From the NCBI RefSeq assembly GCF_022133705.1, contig NZ_JAKNHJ010000006.1, positions 62,001 to 126,000 on the forward strand: DNA of 64,000 bases, given 5' to 3'. The translations under genes and the position numbers were made by a program. This stretch comes from Varibaculum cambriense (lineage in GTDB: Bacteria > Actinomycetota > Actinomycetes > Actinomycetales > Actinomycetaceae). Below the pieces are notes generated by a model. It was not told the origin of the DNA. It saw nothing but the letters and a program-made list of their open reading frames with translations, and made no database searches. Shown here in pieces: positions 44,740 through 57,148 of the stretch. How positions within the stretch are numbered: the stretch's first letter is position 1; each line of letters opens with the position of its first letter.

Positions 44740-46053
44740 TTATAGAGGTTTGATCTGAGCAGTAGAAGCAGCGCTAGGCGGAGCTTTTAGCTCTGTCGCT
44801 TGGTCCTCGGTAACCTGGCGCAGATTAGCCAGATAGCGAGCGGCCGTGGCTTTAGGTAAGTTGGTTCCAGCGCCCTCGGGAGTTTCAAAAAGATATCCCG
44901 GAACCACCTGTAAAGTAGAACGATCCATAATCAGCGGGATCCAACCTGCCGCAGAAACATAAGGCTTCCCGGTGGACGGCAAGGTAATGGTGGGAAAGGC
45001 GATTTGGCCGGCTTGGGTGCCGATCCCCTGGCGAGGATTCATCCCCGAAAGCAAGTTACCGACCCCGTAGTAAACCCACAGTCCTTTACCGTCAACTCCG
45101 CCCGGAATCTTCCTAATCGGTTGGGGAACGTGCACGTGGTGACCCAAGTAGAGGTCGACTTGCCCAGATTCGGCTAAGGTAGTGGCGATGCGGTCTTGCT
45201 CCGCAGAAGGGGCGGATTGGTATTCCACTCCCGAATGTACCGAGGCAACTACAAAGTCAGCACCCGCACTACGCGCTTGCCGGGCAATGTCCACAATAAT
45301 TTGGCCGTCAGTAGTGAGATTTACTAGCCAAGGATTCTGTTTATATTGCGGGATTTCACCCTGGTTTAAGCCATAGGCAGTCGAAATATGCGCGAGTTTA
45401 AAGGATCGTCCCTCTTTGGTGATCTCATACATTTGATAGCGCGGCGCTTCGGAACTCTCTGCTGATCCAGTTACTCCCAACCCCGCAGTCTGCAAGGCCT
45501 GGATAGTGTGCACCACCCCATCTCGTCCTTGATCTAAGGTGTGGTTTGAGGCAGTCGAGCAACCATCATAGCCAATATCTTTGCTATCTTGCGCCCATCC
45601 TAGTGGCGCTTTGAACACCGGATATCCCTCAGAATCTTTATCAGATTTACCGAAAGGGATTTCTTGATGGCACAGCGCGATATCGGCTCCCGCTATCCAG
45701 GGACGCAGCTTCTCTATCGACGGGGTGTAGTGACTTCCATTGCCGTGCTTCCAGCTGGTTTGTACTACCGGGCCATGTGCCAGTACGTCCCCGGTTGCCG
45801 CCAAAGTTATTTGCACTTCTTTTGGCGCAGGCGTACTGGAAGTCGCCGGCTTTGCAGTTTTAACCACAGCTTTAGTGGCATGAGTTACTTTGGGCTGGTT
45901 AACCTTTCCTGCCTCGTACATGGAGTATCCCATGAGCGCTCCCACGGCAAGCACGGTAATCAGCGACAGGACCCCTAAAACCGTAAGCACAATTTTCCAA
46001 GAAGACTTACTCTCGCGCCGATGTGCGGGCGGGTGTTTCGCTCCTTTGCTCAT
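44740..46053 (-). CDS. CapA family protein (poly-gamma-glutamate-synthesis-like metallophosphatase)
   Basis: A 437-residue protein with a basic N-terminus, one membrane helix at about 20-43, a Thr/Pro-rich linker and a calcineurin-like CapA domain from about 80. Visible motifs are LAATGDVLAHGPV, IALCHQEIP, STASNHTLDQG, VASVHSGVEY and YLGHHVHVPQP, which supply metal ligands. Known CapA relatives act in capsule or poly-glutamate export, and many act on unknown substrates. The ATG at 46053 has no clear Shine-Dalgarno. It stands alone between tig and secG, without capB, capC or other capsule genes. The 211-base gap down to tig holds no gene that I can see. Confidence 0.82.
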   Translation of the reverse strand: MSKGAKHPPAHRRESKSSWKIVLTVLGVLSLITVLAVGALMGYSMYEAGKVNQPKVTHATKAVVKTAKPATSSTPAPKEVQITLAATGDVLAHGPVVQTSWKHGNGSHYTPSIEKLRPWIAGADIALCHQEIPFGKSDKDSEGYPVFKAPLGWAQDSKDIGYDGCSTASNHTLDQGRDGVVHTIQALQTAGLGVTGSAESSEAPRYQMYEITKEGRSFKLAHISTAYGLNQGEIPQYKQNPWLVNLTTDGQIIVDIARQARSAGADFVVASVHSGVEYQSAPSAEQDRIATTLAESGQVDLYLGHHVHVPQPIRKIPGGVDGKGLWVYYGVGNLLSGMNPRQGIGTQAGQIAFPTITLPSTGKPYVSAAGWIPLIMDRSTLQVVPGYLFETPEGAGTNLPKATAARYLANLRQVTEDQATELKAPPSAASTAQIKPL

Positions 46054-46106
46054 GATGGGGAAGGCTTTCTGTAGGGTCTTAAGCGATTATTTAGTTAGTA
46101 ATGACA

Positions 46107-46355
46107 CTATGAAAAAAACCGGGGCAACAGGCCAAGGACAACCACACTAATAAACCAGACGATAGCAGTTACTACAGTAATGCGATTGAGGTTGCGCATA
46201 GCAACTCCCGAGGAGCCAGCGCTAGAAGTAAGGCCACCTCCGAACATGTCGGATAGCCCGCCCCCGGAACCTTTATGCATCAAAATAGTGAGAATCAGGA
46301 ATAAGCTGGATAGTACCAGCACTACTTGCGCGATAATCTCGATTACGGTTTCCAC
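46107..46355 (-). CDS. secG: Preprotein translocase subunit SecG
   Basis: A small SecYEG subunit of 82 residues with two membrane helices (about 7-26 and 57-77). The family motif HKGSGGGLSDMFGGG joins them. The start is GTG at 46355 behind GGGAG about 10 bases upstream. It lies downstream of tpiA, as in most actinobacteria, but a strong hairpin separates the two. Confidence 0.95.
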   Translation of the reverse strand: METVIEIIAQVVLVLSSLFLILTILMHKGSGGGLSDMFGGGLTSSAGSSGVAMRNLNRITVVTAIVWFISVVVLGLLPRFFS

Positions 46356-46401
46356 TAGTTTCTTCTCCCAAATAAGTATGAACTGCTCTTCACTATAGCG
46401 T

Positions 46402-46435
46402 ATTGGCGGCGGGTCTAGGTTGACCCGCCGCCAAT
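46402..46435 (-). terminator. Hairpin between tpiA and secG
   Basis: A perfect 14-bp GC-rich stem (46402-46415 with 46422-46435, arm ATTGGCGGCGGGTC) with a 6-base loop lies 50 bases beyond the tpiA stop. No U-tract follows on the minus strand. Actinobacterial terminators often lack one, so it is likely but not certain to terminate. Confidence 0.65.
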
Positions 46436-46484
46436 CGTTAGGAACTTCACCGCCAAGTAGCGGAAAATTTCAGTAGCTTGCTAC

Positions 46485-47258
46485 TTAGTCATCAAAGCGA
46501 GCAATCTTAGAGAACTCTTCGGCCTTCAAGGAGGCTCCCCCCACGAGGGCGCCGTCCACATTCGGCTTCGCCATAATTTCGGCTACGTTGGCAGATTTAA
46601 CCGAACCGCCGTAGAGAACCCGGATGGACTGCGCCACGTCTGCCGAATACAGTTCCGCTAGTTTTTCCCGGATAGCTCCGCAGACTTCTTCCGCGTCCTC
46701 CGGAGTGGCAGTTTCACCGGTACCAATCGCCCAGATCGGTTCGTAAGCAACTACGGTATTAACCGCATCATCTGCAGAAATGCCTTTATAGGCGCCTTCG
46801 ATCTGCTTAACTACATGGGCTACATGCTGACCGGCTTTACGTACTTCTAAGCCTTCACCGCAGCAAATAATGGGGGTCATACCAGCTTCTAAAGCTACCT
46901 CAGCTTTTTGACCTACCAGTTCATCGCTCTCGTTGTGGTATTCGCGTCGTTCCGAGTGGCCAACTACCACCCAGGAGCATCCCAGCTTGGTGAGCATAGA
47001 AGCTGCGATTTCCCCAGTGTAAGCACCGGATTCATGCACAGAAACATCCTGGGCTCCATAGGTAATTTTTAGATTGTCAGATTCCACTACAGTTTGTACC
47101 GAGCGAATATCAGTGAACGGGGGAATCACTACGACATCATTGCGGTAGTCGAAATTGTGATCCTGCAAATCCAAAGCCAATTCTTGAACCAGACGAGTTG
47201 CCTCGAGGTGGTTCATATTCATTTTCCAGTTACCAGCTAGCAATGGGGTGCGAGTCAT
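46485..47258 (-). CDS. tpiA: Triosephosphate isomerase
   Basis: It interconverts dihydroxyacetone phosphate and glyceraldehyde 3-phosphate. The start is ATG 47258 (257 residues, [14 protein letters not shown], catalytic K12), supported by GGAGG 8 bases upstream; the frame is open 8 codons further. The catalytic histidine lies in VVGHSERR, the glutamate in [12 protein letters not shown]. It follows pgk with a 4-base gap. Confidence 0.96.
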   Translation of the reverse strand: MTRTPLLAGNWKMNMNHLEATRLVQELALDLQDHNFDYRNDVVVIPPFTDIRSVQTVVESDNLKITYGAQDVSVHESGAYTGEIAASMLTKLGCSWVVVGHSERREYHNESDELVGQKAEVALEAGMTPIICCGEGLEVRKAGQHVAHVVKQIEGAYKGISADDAVNTVVAYEPIWAIGTGETATPEDAEEVCGAIREKLAELYSADVAQSIRVLYGGSVKSANVAEIMAKPNVDGALVGGASLKAEEFSKIARFDD

Positions 47259-47262
47259 GTTA

Positions 47263-48459
47263 TTAATCCTCCAATACGGCAATACCCGGAAGGGTCTTAC
47301 CTTCTAATAGTTCCAAAGAAGCTCCGCCACCGGTGGAAATATGGCTGAACTTATTTTCATCAAATCCCAGGGTACGAACAGCGGCTGCGGAGTCTCCCCC
47401 ACCGATTACGCTAAAGCATTCAGAGTCAGCCAGAGCTTGGGCTACCGCTTTAGTGCCTTCGCTAAAGGCAGCGAACTCAAATACCCCCATAGGGCCGTTC
47501 CAAGCCACCGTTTTGGCGGCTTTGATCTTCGCGCCGAACAGTTCGGCAGTCTTAGGTCCGATATCTAGCCCCATCTGACCAGTGGGCATCTGGTCGCAGT
47601 CGACCAAAGTTGCCGGAGAGTCAGCCGAAAATTCCGGAGCGACTACAGTATCAACTGGCAGCAACAGGTCTACCCCGCGTTCGTCAGCTTTTTCCATATA
47701 GCCTTTCACGGTTTCAATCTGCTCAGTTTCCAGCAAGGAGTTGCCTACCTCGTAGCCTTTCGCAGCTAAGAAGGTGTAGGCCATGCCGCCCCCAATAGCC
47801 AGGAAGTCAGCTTTTTCCAATAGGTTTTCGATAACGCCCAATTTGTCGGAGACTTTGGAGCCTCCCAGAATGACTCCATAGGGACGTTCCGGGTTATCGG
47901 TTGCCCGGCGCAAGGATTCAATTTCCTTAACTACTAAGAATCCTGCTGCAGAGGGCAACAACTTCGCAATGTCGTAAACGGAAGCCTGCTTGCGGTGTAC
48001 TACCCCGAAACCATCGGAGACAAAGAACTCAGCCAGTTGCGCATATTCTTTAGCCAATGCTTCGCGCTCAGCATCATCCTTGGAGTTTTCGCGTCCGTCA
48101 AAACGAACATTCTCTAGCAGTAAGACCTGTCCATCTGTTAAGGAAGCGGCCTGCTTCTTGGCATCTTCACCGACCGTATCCTTCGCCAAGATTACGTCTT
48201 GTCCGAGTAGTTCTCCGAGCCGTGTTGCCACCGGCGCTAGGGAAAACTCGGGATTTACCTGCCCTTTCGGACGACCGAGGTGCGCCATCACCACTACTTT
48301 GGCTTTGGCGTCCACCAGAGCTTTAAGGGTGGGCAATGCGGCACGAATGCGGCCGTCATCTGTGATTTTGCCGTCCTTTAACGGCACGTTAAAGTCGGAG
48401 CGCACCAGGACTTTACGCCCTGTTAAATCTCCTAAGGACTCAATATCTCTCAGAGCCAT
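47263..48459 (-). CDS. pgk: Phosphoglycerate kinase
   Basis: It transfers phosphate from 1,3-bisphosphoglycerate to ADP. The 398-residue protein has the substrate motif [14 protein letters not shown] near the N-terminus and the nucleotide motif [11 protein letters not shown] near the C-terminus. It starts with ATG at 48459, behind AGGAAGG. It lies between gap and tpiA in the glycolytic run, but a strong hairpin after gap suggests partly separate transcription. Confidence 0.96.
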   Translation of the reverse strand: MALRDIESLGDLTGRKVLVRSDFNVPLKDGKITDDGRIRAALPTLKALVDAKAKVVVMAHLGRPKGQVNPEFSLAPVATRLGELLGQDVILAKDTVGEDAKKQAASLTDGQVLLLENVRFDGRENSKDDAEREALAKEYAQLAEFFVSDGFGVVHRKQASVYDIAKLLPSAAGFLVVKEIESLRRATDNPERPYGVILGGSKVSDKLGVIENLLEKADFLAIGGGMAYTFLAAKGYEVGNSLLETEQIETVKGYMEKADERGVDLLLPVDTVVAPEFSADSPATLVDCDQMPTGQMGLDIGPKTAELFGAKIKAAKTVAWNGPMGVFEFAAFSEGTKAVAQALADSECFSVIGGGDSAAAVRTLGFDENKFSHISTGGGASLELLEGKTLPGIAVLED

Positions 48460-48510
48460 TATTTAGTTAACCTTCCTGCCCCGGTGGGCGTAAAACGACT
48501 AATAAGACGG

Positions 48511-48541
48511 TGCCCGCCTGCCTGGAACAGGCAGGCGGGCA
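48511..48541 (-). terminator. Hairpin terminator after gap
   Basis: A perfect 14-bp stem (48511-48524 with 48528-48541) with a GAA loop lies 27 bases beyond the gap stop. On the minus strand it is followed by CCGTCTTATTAG. It would reduce read-through from gap into pgk. Confidence 0.75.
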
Positions 48542-48567
48542 CAGCTTATGCATCACGTCGCATTAGT

Positions 48568-49611
<1,044 letters not shown>

Positions 49612-49640
49612 CTATTTATTCGGTCAAGATCCGCAGCCAC

Positions 49641-49737
49641 CTAGTGAAACTAGTGACCCCAATCTTGGGGACGACCATCTTGAGCCGTCCTCTTAGTTTT
49701 TAGTTTACACAATATAGCGGCTTTCCGCTTAGGCCAA
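49641..49737 (-). promoter_or_regulatory. Leader and candidate promoter of gap
   Basis: In the 221-base gap between whiA and gap, TTGGCC (49732-49737) and TATATT (49711-49716) read on the minus strand with a 15-base spacer. The leader that follows holds GGACG/CGTCC (49669-49690), CCCCAA/TTGGGG (49657-49670) and the palindrome CTAGT-GAA-ACTAG (49641-49653). The last could be an operator. All are tentative. Confidence 0.3.
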
Positions 49738-49796
49738 TAGTCGTTATTTACCAAGACTTTACTGTGAGAGAATTCCCGGTCGCTAGGAAACCAGAA

Positions 49797-50774
49797 TTAC
49801 TGATTATCCTGCCGGTCAACAGCTTCTTGAGTGGAAGGTATACCCCGCTCATGGGCGACTTTATCTGCCATCGCTAATAGTCGCCGGATCCTGCCGGCAA
49901 CCGCATCTTTCGTTAGCGCAGGATCGGCCTTATGCCCCAGTTCCTCCAAAGATGCTTCCTTATATTGCAGTCGCAGTTGACCTGCTTGTAACAGGTGTTC
50001 TGGAATGTCATCACCCAGAATTTCGAAGGCTCGCCTGACGCGGGCAGCCGCCGCGACCGCTGCCCGGGCACTGCGTCGCAAATTAGCATCATCAAAATTC
50101 GCTAAGCGATTAACTGACCCGCGTACCTGATTAGTTTCGCGATTCTTCTCCCAAACCGCTTGCGCTTTAACTGCCCCGATAGCCGTTAACAGTTTTGAGA
50201 TTTGCTCCCCATCGCGAACTACCACCCGATCCAAGCCGCGAACCTGACGAGACTTTGCACTTACCCCGAGACGGCGCGCCGCCCCCACTAGCGCTAACGC
50301 GGCCTCTGGTCCGGGGCAAGTAATTTCTAAGGAGCCCGAACGGCCTGGCTGAGATAAAGACCCGCGAGCCATAAAAGCACCACTCCAGGTGGCCTTAGAC
50401 ACCCCCAAATCACCAGAAACTAGCCGCGGCGACAACCCCCGCACTGGACGGCCGGCTCGATCAAGTAAACCGGTCAAGCGGGCTAGAGTGCCAGCATTTT
50501 CTACTACCCGCACCACATAGCGATCATCGGCATGAATTCCCTTGGCCTCTACTTTCACCACATCGGGGTAGGCGTCAAAAAGGTTTTGCAGGCTGTCAAC
50601 CAAATTCTTCATTACCGCTACATTGTCGACATCAGCTTCCACCACGATATTGCGGTTAATCAGATGGATCCCTCCGGCAAAACGCAAGATACTGGCGGTT
50701 TGCGCCTTAGCCTCAGACTGCCTAGCTAAGGTCTTCTCCGCTAGTTCATTTTTAATATCTGAGGTCAAAGACAT
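49797..50774 (-). CDS. whiA: DNA-binding protein WhiA
   Basis: A sporulation/cell-division regulator of actinobacteria, also found in other Gram-positives. I choose ATG 50774 (325 residues, MSLTSDIKNELAEKT) with AGGGA 9 bases upstream; the frame opens to TTG 50804. The N-terminal part has the LAGLIDADG-like fold (SILRFAGGIHLI, RGLSPRLVSGDLGVSKATWS), the C-terminal part a helix-turn-helix (SLEELGHKADPALTKDAVAGRIRRL). It follows yvcK, its usual neighbour. Confidence 0.95.
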   Translation of the reverse strand: MSLTSDIKNELAEKTLARQSEAKAQTASILRFAGGIHLINRNIVVEADVDNVAVMKNLVDSLQNLFDAYPDVVKVEAKGIHADDRYVVRVVENAGTLARLTGLLDRAGRPVRGLSPRLVSGDLGVSKATWSGAFMARGSLSQPGRSGSLEITCPGPEAALALVGAARRLGVSAKSRQVRGLDRVVVRDGEQISKLLTAIGAVKAQAVWEKNRETNQVRGSVNRLANFDDANLRRSARAAVAAAARVRRAFEILGDDIPEHLLQAGQLRLQYKEASLEELGHKADPALTKDAVAGRIRRLLAMADKVAHERGIPSTQEAVDRQDNQ

Positions 50775-50834
50775 CTGCTGTTCCCTTTCCGCCCTCAAAA
50801 ACAAATACTTAGTTTCTTTCTAGGCTTATTCTAG

Positions 50835-51833
50835 CTAGAGCTCAGAAAATCCGACTTCCGAGAGGTACCCTTCGAAAGCATCCCGCAGCGCTGCCGCCAG
50901 ACGCAAAGGGTCATGCTGCTCCGAGGCCGAACCAGCTCTTACCTGACGCATGATCAGCTTTGCCCCGATAGATTCCGCGGCGCTTTCTAGATCATCATCA
51001 TCTTCAATAGCAGTAGGATCCACGATTACCACGTCAATATGGGTATCGGGCGCAAAATGGCGAAAAGCCTCAATATGTCCGGAAACCGTTAAATCCTCGG
51101 TTTCGTCCGTGTGGGGCTGCAGATTCATCACCATTACTTTCCCTGCTGATGACTGTTGCAAAGCCTCAGCCAATTCAGGAACCAACAGATGGGGAATCAC
51201 CGAGGTGTACCAAGATCCCGGCCCGAGAACAATTCCCTCGGCATCTTGGATCGCCTGGATAGTCTGCGGACAAACTCGCGGATGAGCCGGGCTAAGCCGC
51301 ACGTCAACTACTTTCCCCGGGGCTTTAGCGGCTTTTGCCTGCCCGTGTACCGTACGTTTTTCTCCCCCTCGTACCAAATCTGCTTCAATCTCCATCGGCT
51401 CGGCACACATCGGTAACACTTTACCTTTGCAGTTGAGTAACCTCGCCACCCAATCAAGGCCTTCAACTACGTCTCCTAATAAATCCCACATGGTGACAAT
51501 CAAGAGATTACCTAGGGCATGGTTATCAAGCGGACCATCGGAACTAAAGCGATGTTGCATGGCGTCACGCCAGGTCAGTCCCCAATCGGTGTCATCGCAT
51601 AAAGCCGCCAGCGCCATCCGTAGATCCCCGGGAGGCAGTACCCCGAGCTCTTCCCGTAAACGCCCCGAGGAGCCTCCATCATCAGCTACCGTGACCACAG
51701 CAGTTAACTGCCGGGTAATGTGACGTAGCGCCCGTAAAGTTGCAGACAACCCATGTCCCCCGCCGAGTGCGACAATATTGGGTCCTGTCCACCCGCGGGT
51801 CATCCAGCCTTCTGAATCTAGTAACGTCCTCAT
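50835..51833 (-). CDS. yvcK: YvcK/CofD-like protein (putative gluconeogenesis factor)
   Basis: A 332-residue Rossmann-like protein with the nucleotide-sugar binding motif VALGGGHGLSATLRAL (GGGHG at 24-28) and the metal motif VTVADDGGSSGRLR. YvcK binds UDP-sugars and affects cell shape and peptidoglycan synthesis in relatives. The ATG at 51833 overlaps the rapZ stop as ATGA. It forms the conserved rapZ-yvcK-whiA block. Confidence 0.94.
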   Translation of the reverse strand: MRTLLDSEGWMTRGWTGPNIVALGGGHGLSATLRALRHITRQLTAVVTVADDGGSSGRLREELGVLPPGDLRMALAALCDDTDWGLTWRDAMQHRFSSDGPLDNHALGNLLIVTMWDLLGDVVEGLDWVARLLNCKGKVLPMCAEPMEIEADLVRGGEKRTVHGQAKAAKAPGKVVDVRLSPAHPRVCPQTIQAIQDAEGIVLGPGSWYTSVIPHLLVPELAEALQQSSAGKVMVMNLQPHTDETEDLTVSGHIEAFRHFAPDTHIDVVIVDPTAIEDDDDLESAAESIGAKLIMRQVRAGSASEQHDPLRLAAALRDAFEGYLSEVGFSEL

Positions 51834-52783
51834 TCCAGCCCCAGATCTCGATGAACAGTGCGTACCGGCAAACCCTGCGCCCGGAAAAGCTCACTCATTT
51901 TTTCCGCCAGTGCGACTGATCGATGCTGCCCGCCGGTACAGCCCACCGCGATAGTAACGAAGGGTTTAAGCTCCGTTAGATAGCCGTCAAAAATCGGGCT
52001 CAACATATTAACCATGTTTTGTACAAATTCCTCGGCTCCCGGCTGATCCAGCACATATTTCGCTACCGGTGTGTCCCGGCCGGTTAAATGCCGCAGTTCG
52101 CTCACCCAATAGGGATTAGCTAAAAAGCGCACGTCACATACCCAATCAGCATCTAAGGGGATCCCATTTTTAAACCCAAAGGACATTACGGTGAGTTTCA
52201 TCGGGCGCTCCCCTTCGCCAGCAACCACATCCCGCATATGCCGATTCAGGTCATGCACATTCATATTAGTGGTGTCGATGAGGGCGTCGGCACGGGCGCG
52301 AATGGGAGCCAGTATTCGCCGCTCGGAGCGAATTCCGTCAAGTATCCGGCCTCCTCCTTGCAGCGGATGGGGACGCCGATTAGATTCATAGCGACGCACT
52401 AAGACCCGCTCGTCCGCATCCAAGAAAACTAGCTGATAACGGATATTGCGCCGTGAGAGTTCATCCAAAGCATGCTGCAGTTTAGAAAACAGTTCCCCAC
52501 TGCGCACATCCACAATCGCCGCCAGGCGGTGAATACCCTCCCCTTCCGGAGTCATCATATCCGCGAAGGGCAGCAACATAGCGGGCGGGAGATTATCGAC
52601 TACATACCAGTCCAGGTCTTCTAACGCCTGTCCCGCTCGCGAACGTCCCGCCCCCGACATTCCGGTAATAATAATCATCTCCGGAACATTCGCATCGCGA
52701 GGGGGCGCGGTTTCGTCAAGAATAGGTACTCCCTCGGGCACGGTGGGTGGGGAGGATTGGTATTGTTGGTGAGCTTGATCCAT
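51830..52783 (-). CDS. rapZ: RNase adapter / nucleotide-binding protein RapZ
   Basis: A P-loop protein of 317 residues with Walker A GMSGAGRS (41-48), followed by ALEDLDWYVVDNLPP and the C-terminal VAVGCTGGQHRSV motif. In E. coli it controls an sRNA; its target in actinobacteria is not settled. An N-terminal extension of about 36 residues precedes the P-loop. The ATG at 52783 has no obvious Shine-Dalgarno. Confidence 0.94.
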   Translation of the reverse strand: MDQAHQQYQSSPPTVPEGVPILDETAPPRDANVPEMIIITGMSGAGRSRAGQALEDLDWYVVDNLPPAMLLPFADMMTPEGEGIHRLAAIVDVRSGELFSKLQHALDELSRRNIRYQLVFLDADERVLVRRYESNRRPHPLQGGGRILDGIRSERRILAPIRARADALIDTTNMNVHDLNRHMRDVVAGEGERPMKLTVMSFGFKNGIPLDADWVCDVRFLANPYWVSELRHLTGRDTPVAKYVLDQPGAEEFVQNMVNMLSPIFDGYLTELKPFVTIAVGCTGGQHRSVALAEKMSELFRAQGLPVRTVHRDLGLE

Positions 52784-52812
52784 GTTCTAAGTATGCAACG
52801 AAGCGCGCTAAC

Positions 52813-54774
52813 TTACCGGCTATCGGCAAGAGATTGATAAATCTGCCGTGCCATTACCTGGCCAATACCTTCAACTTGCGCGATTTCACTTTCTTCGGCT
52901 GCCCGCAGCCGCTTTAAGGAACCAAAGTGTTTTAACAAGGCCTTCTGCCGTACTGGCCCCAACCCCGGAACCGTATCTAACACCGATTTCCGCATGGTTT
53001 TGCCGCGTTTTTTCCGATGTGCAGTAATCGCAAAGCGATGGGATTCATCCCGCAAGTACTGCAAGAGATAAAGCGCGGGAGAGGTACGAGGCAAGATAAC
53101 TGGAAAATCTGATCCCGGTACCCAAACTTCTTCTAGACGCTTGGCTAATCCAATCACACTCACATTGGCGCCTACGGCTTCCAAGGCTTTTTGCGCCGCA
53201 TTCACCTGGGGCGCTCCCCCGTCTACCACGATTAAGTCCGGAGGATAAGAAAAACGGCGCAGGTTACGTTCCCCAGAGATTTCGGTACTTACTAATTGCC
53301 TTTGTGCTTCCGCTTCTTCCTGGCGCAGCCTAGCAAAACGCCGGGTGAGGACTTCGTTCATAGCTTTGGTATCGTCAGCAGAATCCGAAGGGGTGCTTTG
53401 GATATTAAAGCTACGGTAGGCACGTTTTAAGGGAGCCCCATCTTCGAACACCACCATCGAACCTACTTGGTGTGCGCCTTGAGTATGGGAAATATCGTAG
53501 CCCTCAATCCTCAAAGGAGCATCCGCTAACTCTAAATACTCTTGCAATTGGCGTAAGGCTTCGGAACGTTGCGTTAAATCTCCTACCCGTTTAGTTTTAT
53601 GTAACCGCAAAGCTTGCGCAGCATTTTCCGCCACAGTTTCCATGAGGGAGCGTTTCGGTCCTCGCTTCGGTACCCTAATTTCGACTTTTTTCCCGCGAAT
53701 GTCACTTAGCCAGGCACTCAAGGTGGCTGCGCTGGCGGGCAATACCGGCATCAAAACCTCAGCCGGGATGGCCTGGGTAGGAGTATGCTCCACGTCATCT
53801 ACACTTTTAGCGGGGGCGACTGCCTTATTTAACTGGCGATATTCCCCGTAAGTCTGTTCTAAGAAACTCTCTAGCATTTCTGGCAGATCGCTATCTTCCG
53901 GGGTGTCCACTACCCACCCGCGCTCGCCGCGTATCCGGCCTGCACGTACGTAAAACACTTGCACTATCATTTCAAGATCATCTTTGGCGAAGGCGTAAAC
54001 GTCCGCATCCACCCCCTCGTCCAGCACTACCGTATTCTTTTCACTAACTTTTTCGAGGGCGCGCAGCTGGTCGCGTAGTTTCGCCGCCTGTTCGAAATCC
54101 AACCGAGAAGCGGCCTGTTCCATTTCGCCTTGTAAACGGGAAGTAAAAGGCTCGGTTTTACCATCTAGGAAAGAGCTTACCTGCTCGGCTAGCTTGCGGT
54201 ATTCTTCACTGGAAATCCTGCCTACACAGGGGGCAGAGCATTTATCAATGTACCCTTCCAGACAGGGGCGCCCGAGTGCCTGGGAACGGTTAAAAACCCC
54301 TTTGGTACACGAGCGCAGCGGGAAAACCTTTCGCAGTAAATCCATGGTTTCCCGAATCGCCCACACCTGGGTGTAGGGACCAAAATAACGCGAGTTAGCT
54401 CGGCGCCGTTCCCGCGTAATGTGGATCCGGGGATACTCTTCACCCAGGTTTATTGCCAGATAGGGATAGGATTTGTCATCGCGATACATTACATTGAAAC
54501 GCGGCGCAAACTCTTTTATCCACGAATACTCTAGGGATAATGCCTCTAGCTCGTTCCCGACCGTAACCCATTTTACAGCTGCTCCCGTGGTTACCATTTT
54601 TCGGGTGCGCGGGTGTAGCGACTCTAGGGGTTGAAAATAGTTAGCTAGGCGGTTACGCAGGTTAACGGCTTTACCCACATAGATAACCCGCCCATTTTTA
54701 TCCAGAAAACGATAAACCCCGGGACTGGGGGGTATATCTGCCGGAGCCGGCCGGTAGGACACAGGATCAGCCAT
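52813..54774 (-). CDS. uvrC: Excinuclease ABC subunit C
   Basis: The dual-incision nuclease of nucleotide excision repair. The 653-residue protein has an N-terminal GIY-YIG domain (SPGVYRFLDKNGRVIYVGKA), a UVR domain (DFEQAAKLRDQL), an RNase H-like domain with GYDISHTQG and VVDGG, and C-terminal helix-hairpin-helices (VPGLGPVRQKALLKHFG). It starts with ATG at 54774. No LexA-type box is visible upstream, unlike uvrA. It heads the uvrC-rapZ-yvcK-whiA run. Confidence 0.96.
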   Translation of the reverse strand: MADPVSYRPAPADIPPSPGVYRFLDKNGRVIYVGKAVNLRNRLANYFQPLESLHPRTRKMVTTGAAVKWVTVGNELEALSLEYSWIKEFAPRFNVMYRDDKSYPYLAINLGEEYPRIHITRERRRANSRYFGPYTQVWAIRETMDLLRKVFPLRSCTKGVFNRSQALGRPCLEGYIDKCSAPCVGRISSEEYRKLAEQVSSFLDGKTEPFTSRLQGEMEQAASRLDFEQAAKLRDQLRALEKVSEKNTVVLDEGVDADVYAFAKDDLEMIVQVFYVRAGRIRGERGWVVDTPEDSDLPEMLESFLEQTYGEYRQLNKAVAPAKSVDDVEHTPTQAIPAEVLMPVLPASAATLSAWLSDIRGKKVEIRVPKRGPKRSLMETVAENAAQALRLHKTKRVGDLTQRSEALRQLQEYLELADAPLRIEGYDISHTQGAHQVGSMVVFEDGAPLKRAYRSFNIQSTPSDSADDTKAMNEVLTRRFARLRQEEAEAQRQLVSTEISGERNLRRFSYPPDLIVVDGGAPQVNAAQKALEAVGANVSVIGLAKRLEEVWVPGSDFPVILPRTSPALYLLQYLRDESHRFAITAHRKKRGKTMRKSVLDTVPGLGPVRQKALLKHFGSLKRLRAAEESEIAQVEGIGQVMARQIYQSLADSR

Positions 54775-54974
54775 GGTCTTAGGATACCTGGCGCGCGACA
54801 GCTTTATTATCGCCCATTGCTCAAGTTTAGCTACCAGAGAGCGACAGTTAGATTCAAAAATTATGCCCTAAGTCCCATTCTCACCGCCACCAATTGTGAG
54901 AAAGGCAAAAATGTTAATGCTTTAGTCAAAATGTGGATAGCAGTGGTAAAGTTTCGGCGGAAAATGAAAACTAA

Positions 54975-56378
<1,404 letters not shown>

Positions 56379-56405
56379 AACCCCACTTGTATAACTAAAT
56401 AGTGA

Positions 56406-57137
56406 CTATTGCGGGCAGCGAATCAGCAGATAGCCTTCGTCCTCGGAGGTAATAATTTCTTCTGGTTTCGCTGCCCGCAAGTGCGCGATTTCCGCGACCG
56501 AAAAAGCCAGATCATATCCAACGGGTCTTCCGTCAACTACTTTCACTGCTCCTACTCCCCCGGTTTGTCCGCGTACCTGCTCGTAAAGAGCTAACAACTG
56601 GGTATCTAGGGGGCTTGCTTTTTCTTCCCGTTCACTTTCTAGCTGCTGCAACTGGGCAGTGATTTGCGAGTTTTCTACTCCAACTTCGTCTTTTAATCGC
56701 GAAATCTCTTGGGCGTGTTCCTGTTTGCGCTGGGTGATTTGCTGCTCGAGATCCTCTAGCTGCTCCAGCTCACCCATCAGCGCAAGCATTTGCTCCTCTA
56801 AATCAGAGATTCGCTTACCCATCTGTTGGATTTCTTCTTGGAGGCTCACCAACTCTTTAGGGGTTCCCGCTCCCGCATCCAAGCGTTGTTGCTGAGTTTG
56901 CAGGCGATTTTGGATGCTTGTCAGGTCATTTTCCAGGCTGGTAATTTCCCGCTGTTTATCGGTTTTAAGCGCTGACAGTTGCGTGTGTTTGTTGTCCAAC
57001 TTACGGTCTTTTTCACTCAGTTCCGCTAGCTGTACCAATTGGGGCATTTTCTTGAGCCGAAACCGTAATCTGGCAATCTTAGTGTCCAGCTCTTGCAAAT
57101 CTAGTAAAGCCAGCTGGTCTTTCCAAGGCGCTTCCAT
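56406..57137 (-). CDS. Coiled-coil protein with degenerate zinc ribbon (CT398/DUF-type)
   Basis: A 243-residue protein of the actinobacterial family that combines a long coiled coil with a C-terminal C4 zinc ribbon. The coiled coil covers about residues 15-185 (rich in E, Q, K, L). In the ribbon position (about 195-243) the text runs VKVVDGRPVGYDLAFSVAEI and ITSEDEGYLLIRCPQ. The four cysteines expected there are replaced, leaving a single cysteine. It starts with ATG at 57137 behind GAGGAG. It follows the Nif3-like gene by 11 bases, a common pairing. Confidence 0.85.
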   Translation of the reverse strand: MEAPWKDQLALLDLQELDTKIARLRFRLKKMPQLVQLAELSEKDRKLDNKHTQLSALKTDKQREITSLENDLTSIQNRLQTQQQRLDAGAGTPKELVSLQEEIQQMGKRISDLEEQMLALMGELEQLEDLEQQITQRKQEHAQEISRLKDEVGVENSQITAQLQQLESEREEKASPLDTQLLALYEQVRGQTGGVGAVKVVDGRPVGYDLAFSVAEIAHLRAAKPEEIITSEDEGYLLIRCPQ

Positions 57138-57148
57138 TGCTTTCTCCT

